Below, piece after piece: positions 9,057-18,201 of a stretch of DNA of 35,195 nt (position 1 is the first letter of the stretch; each line of letters begins with the position of its first letter). Location of the stretch: contig PMDB01000019.1 of NCBI GenBank assembly GCA_003155495.1, positions 16,655-51,849 of the forward strand. Reading direction: 5' to 3'. The notes beneath the pieces were generated by a model. The model searched no databases and was not told the origin of the DNA. It saw only the letters and a list, made by a program, of their open reading frames with translations. The stretch comes from Ignavibacteriota bacterium. GTDB taxonomy: Bacteria > Bacteroidota > Ignavibacteria > UBA10030. Position numbers and translations under genes: made by a program.

Positions 9057-11552
9057 TTACTTTATCACCAGCATTTTCTTCACCTGTATCAATTTTCCGG
9101 CGGTAAGACGATAAAAATAAACACCGCTCGCTAGATTACTCGCATTCCATTGCCGTGTATACCTACCTGCTGATAACTCTTCAGATACAATTGTCGCCAC
9201 TTCTCTTCCCAACAAATCAAAAACTTTAAGCGATACAAATGATTTTGCCGGAATGTTAAATGTAAAATTTGTTAAAGGATTAAAAGGATTTGGATAATTC
9301 TGAAATAAAGCAAATGCTTCTGGAATATTTTTGCTTAGTATTTCTTTGACTGAAACTAAACCCTCTCCATTATAAACCGCTAAACCGCCTTTAGCAGTTC
9401 CGATCCACTTATTCCCTGAAACGTCTATCGCTATTGAATTGATATAGTTATCAGGCAAGCCTGAATTCGAAGTAGTATAAACGTTCCAATTTGTGCCGTC
9501 AAATTTAGCCAGTCCACTATAAGTCCCGATCCACTTATTCCCTGAACCATCTATCGCTATTGAAAAGACAGTGTTAATAGGCAAACCAGAATTTGAACTA
9601 GTGTAAATCGTCCAATTTGTGCTGTCAAATTTAATAAGACCAGCATAAGTCCCAATCCACTTACTCCCTGAATCGTCCATCGCTATTGAATAGACATAGT
9701 TAGCAGGCAAACTCGAATTTGAAGTAGTATAAACAGTCCAGTTTGTATCGTCAAATTTGGCAAGCCCACCACCAAGATTAGAATGTATGTCAGAAAAAGT
9801 TCCAATCCACTTGTCACCTGATTTATCTATAACTATTGACCCCACATAATTAGAAGGTAAGCCCGAATTTGAAGTTGTATAAACCTTCCAGTTTTTACCG
9901 TCAAATTTGACAAGCCCACCACCATAAGTCCCGATCCACACATCACCCTGTCTATCAACGGCCACCACATAAACGTTAAGCGATGGTAAACCATCGGATT
10001 TTTGGTAAAGCAACCAAGTTTGAGTTGCTTCCCCCCCAACGGAGAAGTTCGCGATATAGCTCGTTGTACTATCCGGGATAGTAATGTAATGCGATTGCGC
10101 TCCGCCATCACTCCATGAGAGCAAATCGTATCTTCTGCCATTGAGCGCTTGCGGTGTCACAACAGAAATTTCCACTTGCGATCCCCTGCCCCATGGAAAT
10201 TCTTGTGGAGACACACTCTGCACTTCTTGAACAGAGATCAGAAGTCCAGACGGGTTCGTCTCCATAATGTACCGAGGGACTTCAGTAATCCACCCAATGT
10301 GAGCAGGTGTGAAGGCACAGAGTGTATAGCTATTGTGTTTCATCATGCAGTCTACAGAATTCACATTTGATACTTCACAGTTGCCATTTGGAAACCCGCT
10401 TTTTGTACCAGTAGCTCCTTCGCCACAACCACTATAGCCAGATATATAGTACTCATCAGGAGCCCAAAAGATGTGACCACACTCATGCGCAACAGTCGCG
10501 TCACTAAACCATGTGAAGAGTATTTGTGTATAAGGTCCACCTAAATAGGCATATCCACCATAACCATCCTTGAAAGCATTTGAGCTAGGGGAAGGGTTGT
10601 AAGCAATGAAAATGGAGTATGCCCAATCGGTGCTGTATGTCGAGCGCAGCCAAGTATTATACGCTTCTACTCTTGAAAAATGATCGCCTGTCTGAAACCC
10701 TGACTTACTCATAATAGAATCTATCCATAAGTTATCTTCGAATGCGTAATGAAGAATTGGCTCATAAGGTTGTTGGCATGTAGAATCGGTATGATAATGT
10801 GGAATTATGTTAAATGAGACAGCCTTCCCATATTTCTCTGCCATGCTTGACCACCAACTTAAACCCTCCAAGGTAAGTTGATACATGTAATCTTCATCTG
10901 TTGAACTCCAAGTGTAGAGATTTGGGTCGATCGCTCCGTTGCTTTCTACAAAGAATACGGCAACAGCGACTGTTCCAACCATTACATCGCTGTTTCCAGC
11001 AAGCACTGATCCGTCTGCTTTGAACTCGAGCAACTGATTTTTCTTTTTCAGGCCTTGTGTGTTAAGTTTTTTCTGTTCCAGGTTCTTGAGGTAGTCATCA
11101 TAAGATATAGCGGGGTGTGGAAGATCGTCAAAGTAATCCAATTTTTTTACTGGTTTATCTTTTTCGTCAAGCAATCGTTTTTCCAAAGCACCTGAAGTGG
11201 CAGAATTGAAAAATGCTACAGTTTGAAGAGTTTGCCGATCGCTTGTTGTCAATGTGTTTAAATCTATTGGTTCATAGTGGATCGCTGTGATGCCATAGTG
11301 CCCAACGAGTTGGCTAGCTATTGATGGGTCAATCCATCCGAGCATCACGTTCTTCGAGCCGATTATTGCGACACTGCCACCCTGCTTCAGAATAAAATTA
11401 CGTGCAGCTGCAACCTCACAATAATCTTTGCACTCCGTGAGGATCATGGTGTAACCTCTCAGGTGCTCAATCCCGGTTTCCTTGCCGGTGAATGCCTGTC
11501 CACAGAAGACTAAATTGGAAAAGAGGATTGCGAAAAGAATCAAACGTTGCAT
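9057..11552 (-). CDS. secreted metalloprotease-like protein with two-component-type propeller repeats and a T9SS sorting domain
   Basis: From the ATG at 11552 (Shine-Dalgarno GGAGG, 7 nt upstream) the product is 831 residues. It has a signal peptide at about 1-20. A putative zinc protease region follows, with HECGH at 356-360 followed by APDEYY at 364-369. This HExGH plus DEY layout recalls M64/M6-like metallopeptidases, but the family is not certain. Five repeats of about 42 residues at roughly 514-725 carry the (V/K)WIGT.(S/G)GL.KFD...W..YT motif of ligand-binding propellers (Reg_prop type). The last 85 residues are a type IX secretion C-terminal domain (NYPNPFNP, then LLGREVA, then SGVYFYRL). 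Likely exported through T9SS and attached outside the cell. The substrate is unknown. Confidence 0.87.
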   Translation of the reverse strand: MQRLILFAILFSNLVFCGQAFTGKETGIEHLRGYTMILTECKDYCEVAAARNFILKQGGSVAIIGSKNVMLGWIDPSIASQLVGHYGITAIHYEPIDLNTLTTSDRQTLQTVAFFNSATSGALEKRLLDEKDKPVKKLDYFDDLPHPAISYDDYLKNLEQKKLNTQGLKKKNQLLEFKADGSVLAGNSDVMVGTVAVAVFFVESNGAIDPNLYTWSSTDEDYMYQLTLEGLSWWSSMAEKYGKAVSFNIIPHYHTDSTCQQPYEPILHYAFEDNLWIDSIMSKSGFQTGDHFSRVEAYNTWLRSTYSTDWAYSIFIAYNPSPSSNAFKDGYGGYAYLGGPYTQILFTWFSDATVAHECGHIFWAPDEYYISGYSGCGEGATGTKSGFPNGNCEVSNVNSVDCMMKHNSYTLCAFTPAHIGWITEVPRYIMETNPSGLLISVQEVQSVSPQEFPWGRGSQVEISVVTPQALNGRRYDLLSWSDGGAQSHYITIPDSTTSYIANFSVGGEATQTWLLYQKSDGLPSLNVYVVAVDRQGDVWIGTYGGGLVKFDGKNWKVYTTSNSGLPSNYVGSIVIDKSGDKWIGTFSDIHSNLGGGLAKFDDTNWTVYTTSNSSLPANYVYSIAMDDSGSKWIGTYAGLIKFDSTNWTIYTSSNSGLPINTVFSIAIDGSGNKWIGTYSGLAKFDGTNWNVYTTSNSGLPDNYINSIAIDVSGNKWIGTAKGGLAVYNGEGLVSVKEILSKNIPEAFALFQNYPNPFNPLTNFTFNIPAKSFVSLKVFDLLGREVATIVSEELSAGRYTRQWNASNLASGVYFYRLTAGKLIQVKKMLVIK
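9378..10013 (-). repeat. five tandem coding repeats of about 125-145 bp (propeller blades)
   Basis: This stretch of the preceding gene encodes five successive blades with high DNA similarity. The phrase for TSNSGLP or TSNSSLP recurs in four of them, and WIGT in all five. The similarity suggests recent duplication or homogenisation of blades. It lies entirely inside the open frame and is not a CRISPR array. Confidence 0.85.
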
Positions 11553-11669
11553 AACTACACCTCCTACAAAGCAGCATAACTGACTGTTGGGTTTCGTGGG
11601 GTCATTCCAAACTGATCTATAATACCAGGATATACATAGAAATGAGAGATAAAGCATGGATGCGGTTCT

Positions 11670-14576
11670 TCACGCAAATATTTTTTTGAGATATTCACCC
11701 GTGTACGACCGCTCATTCTTTGCGATTTGCTCCGGTGTCCCTTCGGCAACAATCTCTCCGCCTTCATCTCCTCCTTCAGGACCTAAATCTATTACCCAAT
11801 CTGCCGTTTTGATGACGTCGAGATTATGTTCGATCACAATAACGGTATTTCCTTTATCGACCAATCGATTGAGGACGAGCAGAAGCATCCGGATATCTTC
11901 AAAATGCAACCCTGTCGTCGGTTCATCCAGAATGTACAGTGTTTTTCCAGTACCGATTTTCGAAAGTTCAGTCGAAAGTTTTACACGCTGTGCTTCACCG
12001 CCGGATACTGTTGTCGCTTGCTGGCCGAGGCGGATATACCCCATTCCAACATCATGGAGCGTTTGTAAATGTCTCTGGATGCGCGGCAGCTCACTGAACA
12101 ATATCATCGCCTCATCGACGGTCATATTCAGCACATCGGCAATCGATTTTCCCTTGTAATGCACTTCAAGCGTTTCTCGATTATATCGTTTGCCCATACA
12201 AACATCGCAGAGAACATAGACATCCGGCAAAAAATTCATCTCGATTTTCCGAACCCCATCGCCTTCACAATTTTCGCATCTGCCGCCTTTCACGTTGAAA
12301 CTGAATCGTCCTGCTTTATAACCACGTATTTGCGCTTCCGGCAATTTTGTATATAGATCCCTTATCAGCGTGAACAGTCCGGTATAAGTTGCCGGATTTG
12401 AACGCGGCGTTCTGCCAATGGGCGATTGATCGATGTCGATGATCTTGTCGATGTGCTGCATTCCATCCACGGATTTATACGGAAGAGGAACAAGCTTAGA
12501 CTTGTAAAACTTTCTGGAAAGAATCGGAAAGAGAGTCTCATTGATGATCGTGGATTTACCGGATCCACTGACACCGGTGACACAGACGAACGTACCAAGT
12601 TGAATCTGCAGCGACAGATTTTTTAGGTTATTACCCGTTGCCCCCTTTAGTATGAGCGATTTGCCATTTCCCTGACGACGCGCAGGCGGAATTTCTATCT
12701 TATGTTCACCTCGAAGATATGCGGCGGTGAGAGATTGATGATTTGAGATTTCAGATTGGAAATTCGAGTCTCCATATCCAACTCTTCCATTTTCCTTTTT
12801 CCTTTTTCCTTTTTCCTTTTTTAATTGTTCCGGCGTTCCAGTGACTACAATCCTGCCGCCGTGTTCCCCGGCACGCGGTCCAAGATCAACCACATAATCC
12901 GCGCTTTCAATCATCTCCTTGTCATGCTCGACCACAATGACGGTATTGCCAAGATCGCGAAGCGACTTGAGTGATTCGATCAACTTAATATTGTCGCGCT
13001 GGTGCAAACCAATACTTGGCTCATCAAGAATGTAAAGAACACCGACCAGCTGTGTTCCAATCTGCGTTGCTAATCGAATACGCTGTCCTTCACCGCCGGA
13101 AAGAGTGCGGGCAGGACGATTCAACGTGAGATAATGTAATCCGACATTCAATAAAAAATCGAGACGCTGTCGGATTTCTTTTACTATCTGATGGGCTATG
13201 TCTATCTGACGAGGTGTTAATGAGATATCCTCAAACAATTGCTTCGCCTGTGTGATAGACAATTGCACAATATCATGAATATTTGTTTGCTTGCCGGTTT
13301 TCACATCTTCCAAACAAATGGCAAGACTTTCTTTGCGCAATCGTCCGCCATGGCATGCATCACAAGGACTCGTTGTCATAAACGACTCTACCCAATCATG
13401 CACTTGATTTGAAGAGCTGTCTTCATACCACCTTTCCAGCATTTTCAGAAGTCCTTCGAAACGATGCTTATAGATTTGCACTCGCCCGGTGCTGTGCTCG
13501 TATTCGATTTCCAATTTCTCCCCATGCGACCCATGAAATAAAACCTCACATGCATCTTGAGAAATCTTTTTCATAGGTGTATCAAAATCAAATCCATATT
13601 TTTTCGCGACTGCCTGAATCTGACTGAACATCCATGTCGAACGCGGTTTCCCCATCGGTGCAAGCCCTTGTTGATTGATGGAAAGGTTTTCATCCGGAAG
13701 AATCAATTTCATATCGAATGACCGCAGTTCACCGAGACCTTCACACTTCGGACAATAGCCGGCCGGTGTATTGAACGAGAATGAGCTTGGTGCCGGTTCC
13801 TCGTAGCTTATGCCGCACTCATGACAAGAAGATTTCTGGCTGAAGAGCTGGTCTTTCTCGCCGTCATTGACGATGAGAACGCCCGTCCCGAATCGAAGCG
13901 CAAGCTCAATCGAGTCTGCCACACGCGGACGCATTTCCTTCTTCAATACAATTCTATCGATAACAATTTCAATTGTATGGACCTTGTATCGGTCGACTTT
14001 CAATCCTTTTTCAATTTGCTTCACTTGCCCGTCGATACGAACGCGGAGAAATCCGTCTTTCAGAATGCTTTCAAATAATTCTCGATAATGCCCTTTGCGG
14101 CCTTTCACCACCGGAGCAAGGATTTGGAGCTTCGCACCCTTCGGATACTCCAGGATCGTCTCGATGATTTGATCGACCGATTGCCTTTGAACTTTACGTC
14201 CGCAGGAATAGCAGAACTGCGTGCCGATCCGCGCAAAGAGCAAGCGGAGATAGTCATATATTTCTGTTACTGTACCAACTGTGGAGCGCGGATTGGTGCT
14301 AATGGTTTTCTGTTCGATAGAAATTGATGGACTGAGCCCTTCGATGAGGTCAACATCCGGACGCTCCATGACATCAAGAAATTGACGTGCGTATGCTGAA
14401 AGACTTTCAACATAACGGCGTTGTCCTTCGGCATAGATCGTGTCAAAAGCCAAACTCGACTTGCCGGATCCGGAAAGTCCGGTAATAACGGTCAGGGAAT
14501 CACGCGGAATATCAACGTCGATATTCTTGAGATTGTGAACACGCGCACCGCGAACTATAATCTTATCTTCAGCCAA
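11670..14576 (-). CDS. uvrA: excinuclease ABC subunit A (UvrA)
   Basis: UvrA is the damage-sensing ABC ATPase of nucleotide excision repair, acting as a dimer with UvrB. The 968-residue protein has Walker [10 protein letters not shown] near 33-41, a zinc finger between C251 and C278 (CHECG and CPKCEG), the first ABC signature LSGGEGQR near 492, and a second Walker [10 protein letters not shown] near 668. A second zinc finger (CENCEGDG and CDVCMGKRY) and the second signature VSGGEAQR follow. It is about 25 residues longer than usual because residues 586-615 ([12 protein letters not shown] and following) are encoded by heptamer repeats. The start is TTG at 14576, by family N-terminus; no good Shine-Dalgarno site is visible because repeat sequence lies just upstream. 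Confidence 0.96.
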   Translation of the reverse strand: MAEDKIIVRGARVHNLKNIDVDIPRDSLTVITGLSGSGKSSLAFDTIYAEGQRRYVESLSAYARQFLDVMERPDVDLIEGLSPSISIEQKTISTNPRSTVGTVTEIYDYLRLLFARIGTQFCYSCGRKVQRQSVDQIIETILEYPKGAKLQILAPVVKGRKGHYRELFESILKDGFLRVRIDGQVKQIEKGLKVDRYKVHTIEIVIDRIVLKKEMRPRVADSIELALRFGTGVLIVNDGEKDQLFSQKSSCHECGISYEEPAPSSFSFNTPAGYCPKCEGLGELRSFDMKLILPDENLSINQQGLAPMGKPRSTWMFSQIQAVAKKYGFDFDTPMKKISQDACEVLFHGSHGEKLEIEYEHSTGRVQIYKHRFEGLLKMLERWYEDSSSNQVHDWVESFMTTSPCDACHGGRLRKESLAICLEDVKTGKQTNIHDIVQLSITQAKQLFEDISLTPRQIDIAHQIVKEIRQRLDFLLNVGLHYLTLNRPARTLSGGEGQRIRLATQIGTQLVGVLYILDEPSIGLHQRDNIKLIESLKSLRDLGNTVIVVEHDKEMIESADYVVDLGPRAGEHGGRIVVTGTPEQLKKEKGKRKKENGRVGYGDSNFQSEISNHQSLTAAYLRGEHKIEIPPARRQGNGKSLILKGATGNNLKNLSLQIQLGTFVCVTGVSGSGKSTIINETLFPILSRKFYKSKLVPLPYKSVDGMQHIDKIIDIDQSPIGRTPRSNPATYTGLFTLIRDLYTKLPEAQIRGYKAGRFSFNVKGGRCENCEGDGVRKIEMNFLPDVYVLCDVCMGKRYNRETLEVHYKGKSIADVLNMTVDEAMILFSELPRIQRHLQTLHDVGMGYIRLGQQATTVSGGEAQRVKLSTELSKIGTGKTLYILDEPTTGLHFEDIRMLLLVLNRLVDKGNTVIVIEHNLDVIKTADWVIDLGPEGGDEGGEIVAEGTPEQIAKNERSYTGEYLKKIFA
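12732..12821 (-). repeat. heptamer-repeat insertion inside uvrA
   Basis: On the plus strand 12732-12766 reads as successive 7-mers AGATTGA, TGATTTG, AGATTTC, AGATTGG, AAATTCG. A second heptamer run, with CC at 12794, 12801, 12808 and 12815 separated by T5, follows to about 12821. The frame of uvrA is kept. It maps to the linker after the first ATPase half, where E. coli UvrA has only a short loop before GQYMSGKRKIEVP. Confidence 0.85.
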
Positions 14577-14584
14577 GATATGAA

Positions 14585-14605
14585 AGATTGGAGATTAGAG
14601 ATTGG
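14585..14605. repeat. three heptamers directly upstream of uvrA
   Basis: The plus strand reads AGATTGG, AGATTAG, AGATTGG with exact 7-bp spacing. It is the same family and orientation as the first half of the insertion within uvrA. It occupies the position where the uvrA ribosome-binding site should be (8-29 nt before the TTG start). Confidence 0.8.
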
Positions 14606-14636
14606 AATTGATTAGTTAATTCTCAGACATCTATAG

Positions 14637-14680
14637 ATCTCAATAACTCAACTACTCAACGACTTAATAGTTTCACTCAA
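14637..14680 (-). repeat. degenerate octamer repeat after the DUF58 gene stop
   Basis: Read on the minus strand, TTGAGTGA (containing the TGA stop of the DUF58 gene) is followed by an octamer-spaced series TTGAGTAG, TTGAGTTA, TTGAGATC, preceded by TAAGTCG. Spacing is 8 bp within the series. A related series follows dnaK. Confidence 0.65.
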
Positions 14681-15573
14681 TTCATTCTCTTTCGTTTATT
14701 CAGATACTCGAACAGCGCTTTATCAAAGGGTGTGTTGGTATCCAACAATACATAATCAATATTGTTGTCTCTGCATTGCCGCTTATAAAAATCGAGAAAC
14801 TCATGCATGGATTGCTGATATGCTTTTTGAATATGCCATGGCTGTGTCATCAACTCTTCTTGTGTTTCTAAATCTTTGAAGATCGCATCACCGCCAAACG
14901 CAAAGGATCGTTCCAACGGATCCAGGACTTGCATAAGAACGACTTCATTTCCTTTATGGCGAAAATGCTTCAAAGCCGTCATCACCGATTCCGGTTTATC
15001 GAAACAATCACTTACAACAATGACCAGTCCGCGCCGCTTCATTTGCTCGGCAATGAGATGCAGTGCTGCTGCAGTTCCGGTTTTATTTGCAGGCCGGGCA
15101 GATTCCAATTCTTTTAATAATTCTTTTAAGTACGAACGTGTCGCCCTGGGAGGGAGTGACACACGTACTACTTCATCGAACAATGTCAATCCGACAGCAT
15201 CTCGCTGCTCGATCATTAAATATGATAACGCAGCAGCGATGTAGGAAGCATATTCGAATTTCTTAATATTTCCTTTTGACGCATAATCCATCGACCGGCT
15301 TGCATCAACGATGAGATACGATTTGAGATTGGTTTCTTCCTCAAATTGTTTAATGTAGAAGCGATCCGTCTTACCATACGCTTTCCAATCAATATGCTTG
15401 ATTTCATCTCCAGGCATATATTGGCGATGTTCGGTAAACTCAACACTGAAACCATGGTAAGGACTTTTATGCAGGCCCGTGATAAATCCCTCTACGACCA
15501 AACGCGCCCGCAATTCCATATTCGCAAGCTGTGCTACCACAGCAGGTTGAAGATATTTGAGAGATTCTTGCAT
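14677..15573 (-). CDS. DUF58 domain protein with a von Willebrand A-like fold
   Basis: The 298-residue protein has the DUF58 hallmarks: the segment F(S)VEFTEHRQYMPGDEIKHIDW at about 44-63, then KQFEEE, then a metal-site-like DASRSMDYAS at 90-99 as in vWA MIDAS motifs. Such proteins usually travel with MoxR AAA+ ATPases and have been linked to protein complex assembly or metal insertion, but no molecular role is established. No moxR gene lies in this window; the upstream neighbour is a TPR lipoprotein. The start is ATG at 15573 with a weak ribosome site. No membrane segment is visible. Confidence 0.88.
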   Translation of the reverse strand: MQESLKYLQPAVVAQLANMELRARLVVEGFITGLHKSPYHGFSVEFTEHRQYMPGDEIKHIDWKAYGKTDRFYIKQFEEETNLKSYLIVDASRSMDYASKGNIKKFEYASYIAAALSYLMIEQRDAVGLTLFDEVVRVSLPPRATRSYLKELLKELESARPANKTGTAAALHLIAEQMKRRGLVIVVSDCFDKPESVMTALKHFRHKGNEVVLMQVLDPLERSFAFGGDAIFKDLETQEELMTQPWHIQKAYQQSMHEFLDFYKRQCRDNNIDYVLLDTNTPFDKALFEYLNKRKRMN

Positions 15574-15644
15574 GAAAGCTATCAGTTCTAAACGGTTAAC
15601 AATAACAAATTAAAAATACATCCAATATTAGCTCAATGATTCAA

Positions 15645-16160
15645 CTACTTTTTTTTCTTCTTCGCCGGCTTCGTTTCTTCTTGCGCTACCTGTGCCTGTA
15701 CTTTTAGAATTTCAGCCGGATCTTTTCCGAGATTACTCAGCTCAAATTGCGCCGATGCAACGAGCTGGTTCGTAGGATACCGTTTGATAAAATCTTCGTA
15801 CGCAATGCGCGCCGAGTCGATATTCTTCAAATCATTATTGTAAATGAAGCCTATGAGAAACGATGCGCTGGGCGAAGTGGCATGGTCTGGATACTTATTA
15901 ACAAGCTGTCGAAATTTATGAATCGCCAGGTGATATGAGTGCTTATAATTCTGATAAATTGTTGCCATGGCATAATAAGCTTCCGGTGTGCGGGTACTGT
16001 CCGGATATGCCCTGATCAATTCTCGGTACGAATCAATGGCAGCATCGTACTGTTCGGCTTTCTGTGCCTCTACTCCTTTATTGAACATCTCCTCAGCGCT
16101 GGGTTTCGAGCAACCAATGAGAGCAAACATCAGTATCAAAGTGAACAAGATAAATTTCAT
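15645..16160 (-). CDS. TPR-containing lipoprotein, BamD/YbgF-like
   Basis: The 171-residue product starts with a lipoprotein signal peptide ending LIGC (Cys at 17), followed by SKPSAEEMFNKG. Three or so TPR units follow (AEQYDAAIDSYRELIRAYPD, HLAIHKFRQLVNKYPDH, SARIAYEDFIKRYP), the pattern of BamD and YbgF/CpoB proteins. It is shorter than BamD (about 245 residues) and ends in an unusual lysine tail, KPAKKKKK. A role in outer-membrane or envelope assembly is an inference from the family. ATG start with AAGGA upstream. The DUF58 gene follows 71 nt downstream. Confidence 0.8.
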   Translation of the reverse strand: MKFILFTLILMFALIGCSKPSAEEMFNKGVEAQKAEQYDAAIDSYRELIRAYPDSTRTPEAYYAMATIYQNYKHSYHLAIHKFRQLVNKYPDHATSPSASFLIGFIYNNDLKNIDSARIAYEDFIKRYPTNQLVASAQFELSNLGKDPAEILKVQAQVAQEETKPAKKKKK

Positions 16161-16266
16161 TGCACAATCCTTTCTTTTGTATTATCTAAATCATCAACCC
16201 TTATATCGAACAACTGAATATTGACGGCTGATAACTGCCGTATAGTATCAAAACATCTCTGGAGAA

Positions 16267-17604
16267 TCAACGAACCATCTGCTTCTTCAGAACCGCACAA
16301 AAGAATCCATCAGTTTTGTGACTATGCGGAAAAAGCTTAAAGAATAAATCTGTTGAAGTTCCTCCCACACTTTTCACCAGCGGTATATCTGCATTGAGCT
16401 TGACAATAGTGAATTCAGGATGCAGCATCAAGAATTCTTCAATCACCTCTTCGTTTTCTTGTCTCAGCAGTGTACACGTCGCATACACCAATCTTCCTTC
16501 CGGTTTCACAAGTGGTACGGATGAATGCAGAATGGCTTTCTGTTTTTCTGAAAGTTCCTTGACAGTCTGCTCCGTCACCATCCATTTCATTCCAGGATTG
16601 CGGCGAATCGTTCCCAATCCGGAGCATGGTGCATCCACAAACACGATATCGAAAAAATCCTTGTAACGATCCACAAGATCTTCTATTGTTTCAATTTCCT
16701 GCACACGGACATTCTGCACACCTGCGCGTTTGGTACGCTTACGAAGTTCTTCAAGACGGAATCCATTGATGTCCGTTGCGAATATTTCTCCGCGGTTTTT
16801 CATGAGTGCCGCTAGTTCCAAGGTCTTTCCCCCTGCCCCTGCACAAACATCCAATACTTTTGCATTCGGTTTCGGATCAAGAAGAATAGGCACGAGCTGG
16901 CTTCCTTCATCCTGGACTTCAAACCATCCATCTCGAAACACCGGAAGTGAAAATACATTTATCCGTTTTGTGAGATTGAGACCAACCGGCGACAGAGAAG
17001 TCCTCGTTGTCTCTACTCCTTGTTTCTGTAATTCTTCCTGACATTGTTCGACACTTGCCTTCAGTATGTTGACACGCAAAGTCAATGGAGCTTGCTCATT
17101 GAGACTTGAACAAATCTTTTCTGCTTCACTCTCTCCATATTGTTGAATAAATCTCTCCACCATCCAATCGGGGAATGAATACTCTATCCCAATCCTTTGA
17201 ATGACGGATTCCGAGGGAATTGTTGCCGGTTTCATCAGATTTGTTAAAAGAAGTGCAACATTCTCTTTCGTTTGCGTGCCTGTAAGTCTTGGTAAAAGTA
17301 TTTCAGGGATTATTTCTTGAATTTTTCCTTCAAAAGATAAATAAGCAACGATAAGGAGAACTATTTTATCATCATTCTGAAGATTGTCGCTGACTCCTGC
17401 AAGTGCAGTGGTAAGACGATACTCGCACTTCCGCATATGGCGTAATGTGCCATACGTCGTCTCCGCGATGAATCGCCGATCATGCGAACCAAGATACTTA
17501 CGCGATCTGAAGTACGTATCAATCAGACTATCGGCAGGCCGGTTCGACTTGAATATAATGCCAAGCAATTCTTGCGTATGTCCGAGCAAAGATGAGATGT
17601 GCAT
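16267..17604 (-). CDS. rsmB: 16S rRNA m5C967 methyltransferase RsmB
   Basis: RsmB methylates cytosine 967 of 16S rRNA using S-adenosylmethionine. The 445-residue protein has an N-terminal NusB-like helical domain (about 1-130; SHDRRFIAETTYGTLR), then a Rossmann methyltransferase domain. That domain has the SAM-binding LDVCAGAGGKT at 251-261 and two catalytic-site cysteines: C327 in DAPCSGLGTIRRNP and C377 in YATCTL. The ATG at 17604 gives the usual length. A perfect 10-bp hairpin with a T-run sits immediately upstream (17611-17655), so expression may depend on read-through or an internal promoter. Confidence 0.93.
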   Translation of the reverse strand: MHISSLLGHTQELLGIIFKSNRPADSLIDTYFRSRKYLGSHDRRFIAETTYGTLRHMRKCEYRLTTALAGVSDNLQNDDKIVLLIVAYLSFEGKIQEIIPEILLPRLTGTQTKENVALLLTNLMKPATIPSESVIQRIGIEYSFPDWMVERFIQQYGESEAEKICSSLNEQAPLTLRVNILKASVEQCQEELQKQGVETTRTSLSPVGLNLTKRINVFSLPVFRDGWFEVQDEGSQLVPILLDPKPNAKVLDVCAGAGGKTLELAALMKNRGEIFATDINGFRLEELRKRTKRAGVQNVRVQEIETIEDLVDRYKDFFDIVFVDAPCSGLGTIRRNPGMKWMVTEQTVKELSEKQKAILHSSVPLVKPEGRLVYATCTLLRQENEEVIEEFLMLHPEFTIVKLNADIPLVKSVGGTSTDLFFKLFPHSHKTDGFFCAVLKKQMVR

Positions 17605-17610
17605 ATGTCT

Positions 17611-17655
17611 AAAAAGAGAATCCTTCCTCTCCGGTTACTCGGCGTGGAAGGATTC
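17611..17655 (-). terminator. intrinsic terminator after the proline-rich protein gene
   Basis: GAATCCTTCC at 17618-17627 and GGAAGGATTC at 17646-17655 form a perfect 10-bp stem with an 18-nt loop. On the minus strand it is followed by TCTTTTTAG. It lies between the proline-rich gene and the rsmB start codon, ending about 7 nt before that ATG. Confidence 0.75.
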
Positions 17656-17709
17656 AGCATCAATGATTTTTAATATTTTCGAACGATTAATTATTAAGAT
17701 TTAGCCATA

Positions 17710-18111
17710 TCACTTCGCTTTTGTAGTATCTTCACTGTACTTTTTTTCCGGTTTCACATCCAGAGTAGGAGGCACTACCGGGTGTACGACTTCTGGTTGG
17801 TCTATTTGCGCTGGTGGAGATGGTGGTGCAGGTACCGTTGATTGTAATGGTTGAGTCGGCAGTGTCTGCGGTACAACAACCGGTTGTGCTGGTTGCGCCG
17901 GTGGAGACGGCGGCGCAGGTACCGTTGATTGTGATGGTTGAGTCGGCAGTGTCTGCGGCACAACAACCGATTGTATTGGCGGCGTAGGTGGTACTACCGG
18001 TGCAACGGCCTGTTGTGCCGGTTGTTCTGCCGTTGTTGAATCTTGCGTTTGAGCAAGCGCTAATCCAACAGCGAAACCAACTATTACAAATAACACAAAA
18101 ATTCGTTTCAT
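17710..18111 (-). CDS. small secreted proline-rich repeat protein
   Basis: The 133-residue product has a signal peptide (about 1-20, ending GLALAQ). The mature part is dominated by Pro, Gln, Val and Thr, with two near-identical 29-residue repeats containing VVVPQTLPTQP and STVPAPPSPPAQ. It ends in a charged tail (KPEKKYSEDTTKAK). No catalytic domain is visible; a cell-envelope spacer or TonB-like periplasmic stretch is possible but unsupported. ATG start with GGAG 9 nt upstream. It stands between clpB and rsmB, with its own terminator downstream. The function is not known. Confidence 0.75.
   Translation of the reverse strand: MKRIFVLFVIVGFAVGLALAQTQDSTTAEQPAQQAVAPVVPPTPPIQSVVVPQTLPTQPSQSTVPAPPSPPAQPAQPVVVPQTLPTQPLQSTVPAPPSPPAQIDQPEVVHPVVPPTLDVKPEKKYSEDTTKAK
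17813..17970 (-). repeat. 87-bp tandem coding repeat, about 1.8 copies
   Basis: The segment beginning GGTGGAGA at 17813 recurs at 17900, an 87-bp period (29 codons), with about 72 bp of the second copy closely matching. The few differences seen are mostly third-position changes. Confidence 0.85.
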
Positions 18112-18201
18112 AGTGTTTACTCCACAGAAGACGGATAAAAATTGGATCGTTTATAAAATATAAGACATTTTACGGTAAAAAACTTAGCCTGTCTTTAGTT
18201 A

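Noticed and set aside
8951-9134. Short plus-strand open frame continuing past the glycosylase
   Set aside because: It overlaps the convergent protease gene and the stem-loop, and shows no family similarity.
9378-10013. Regular repeats that could be taken for a CRISPR array
   Set aside because: The repeats are 125-145 bp, in frame, and encode propeller blades; there are no short identical repeats with unique spacers and no cas genes.
11553-11657. Upstream extension of the secreted protease gene to 11657
   Set aside because: The ATG at 11552 has a strong GGAGG site and a proper signal peptide follows it.
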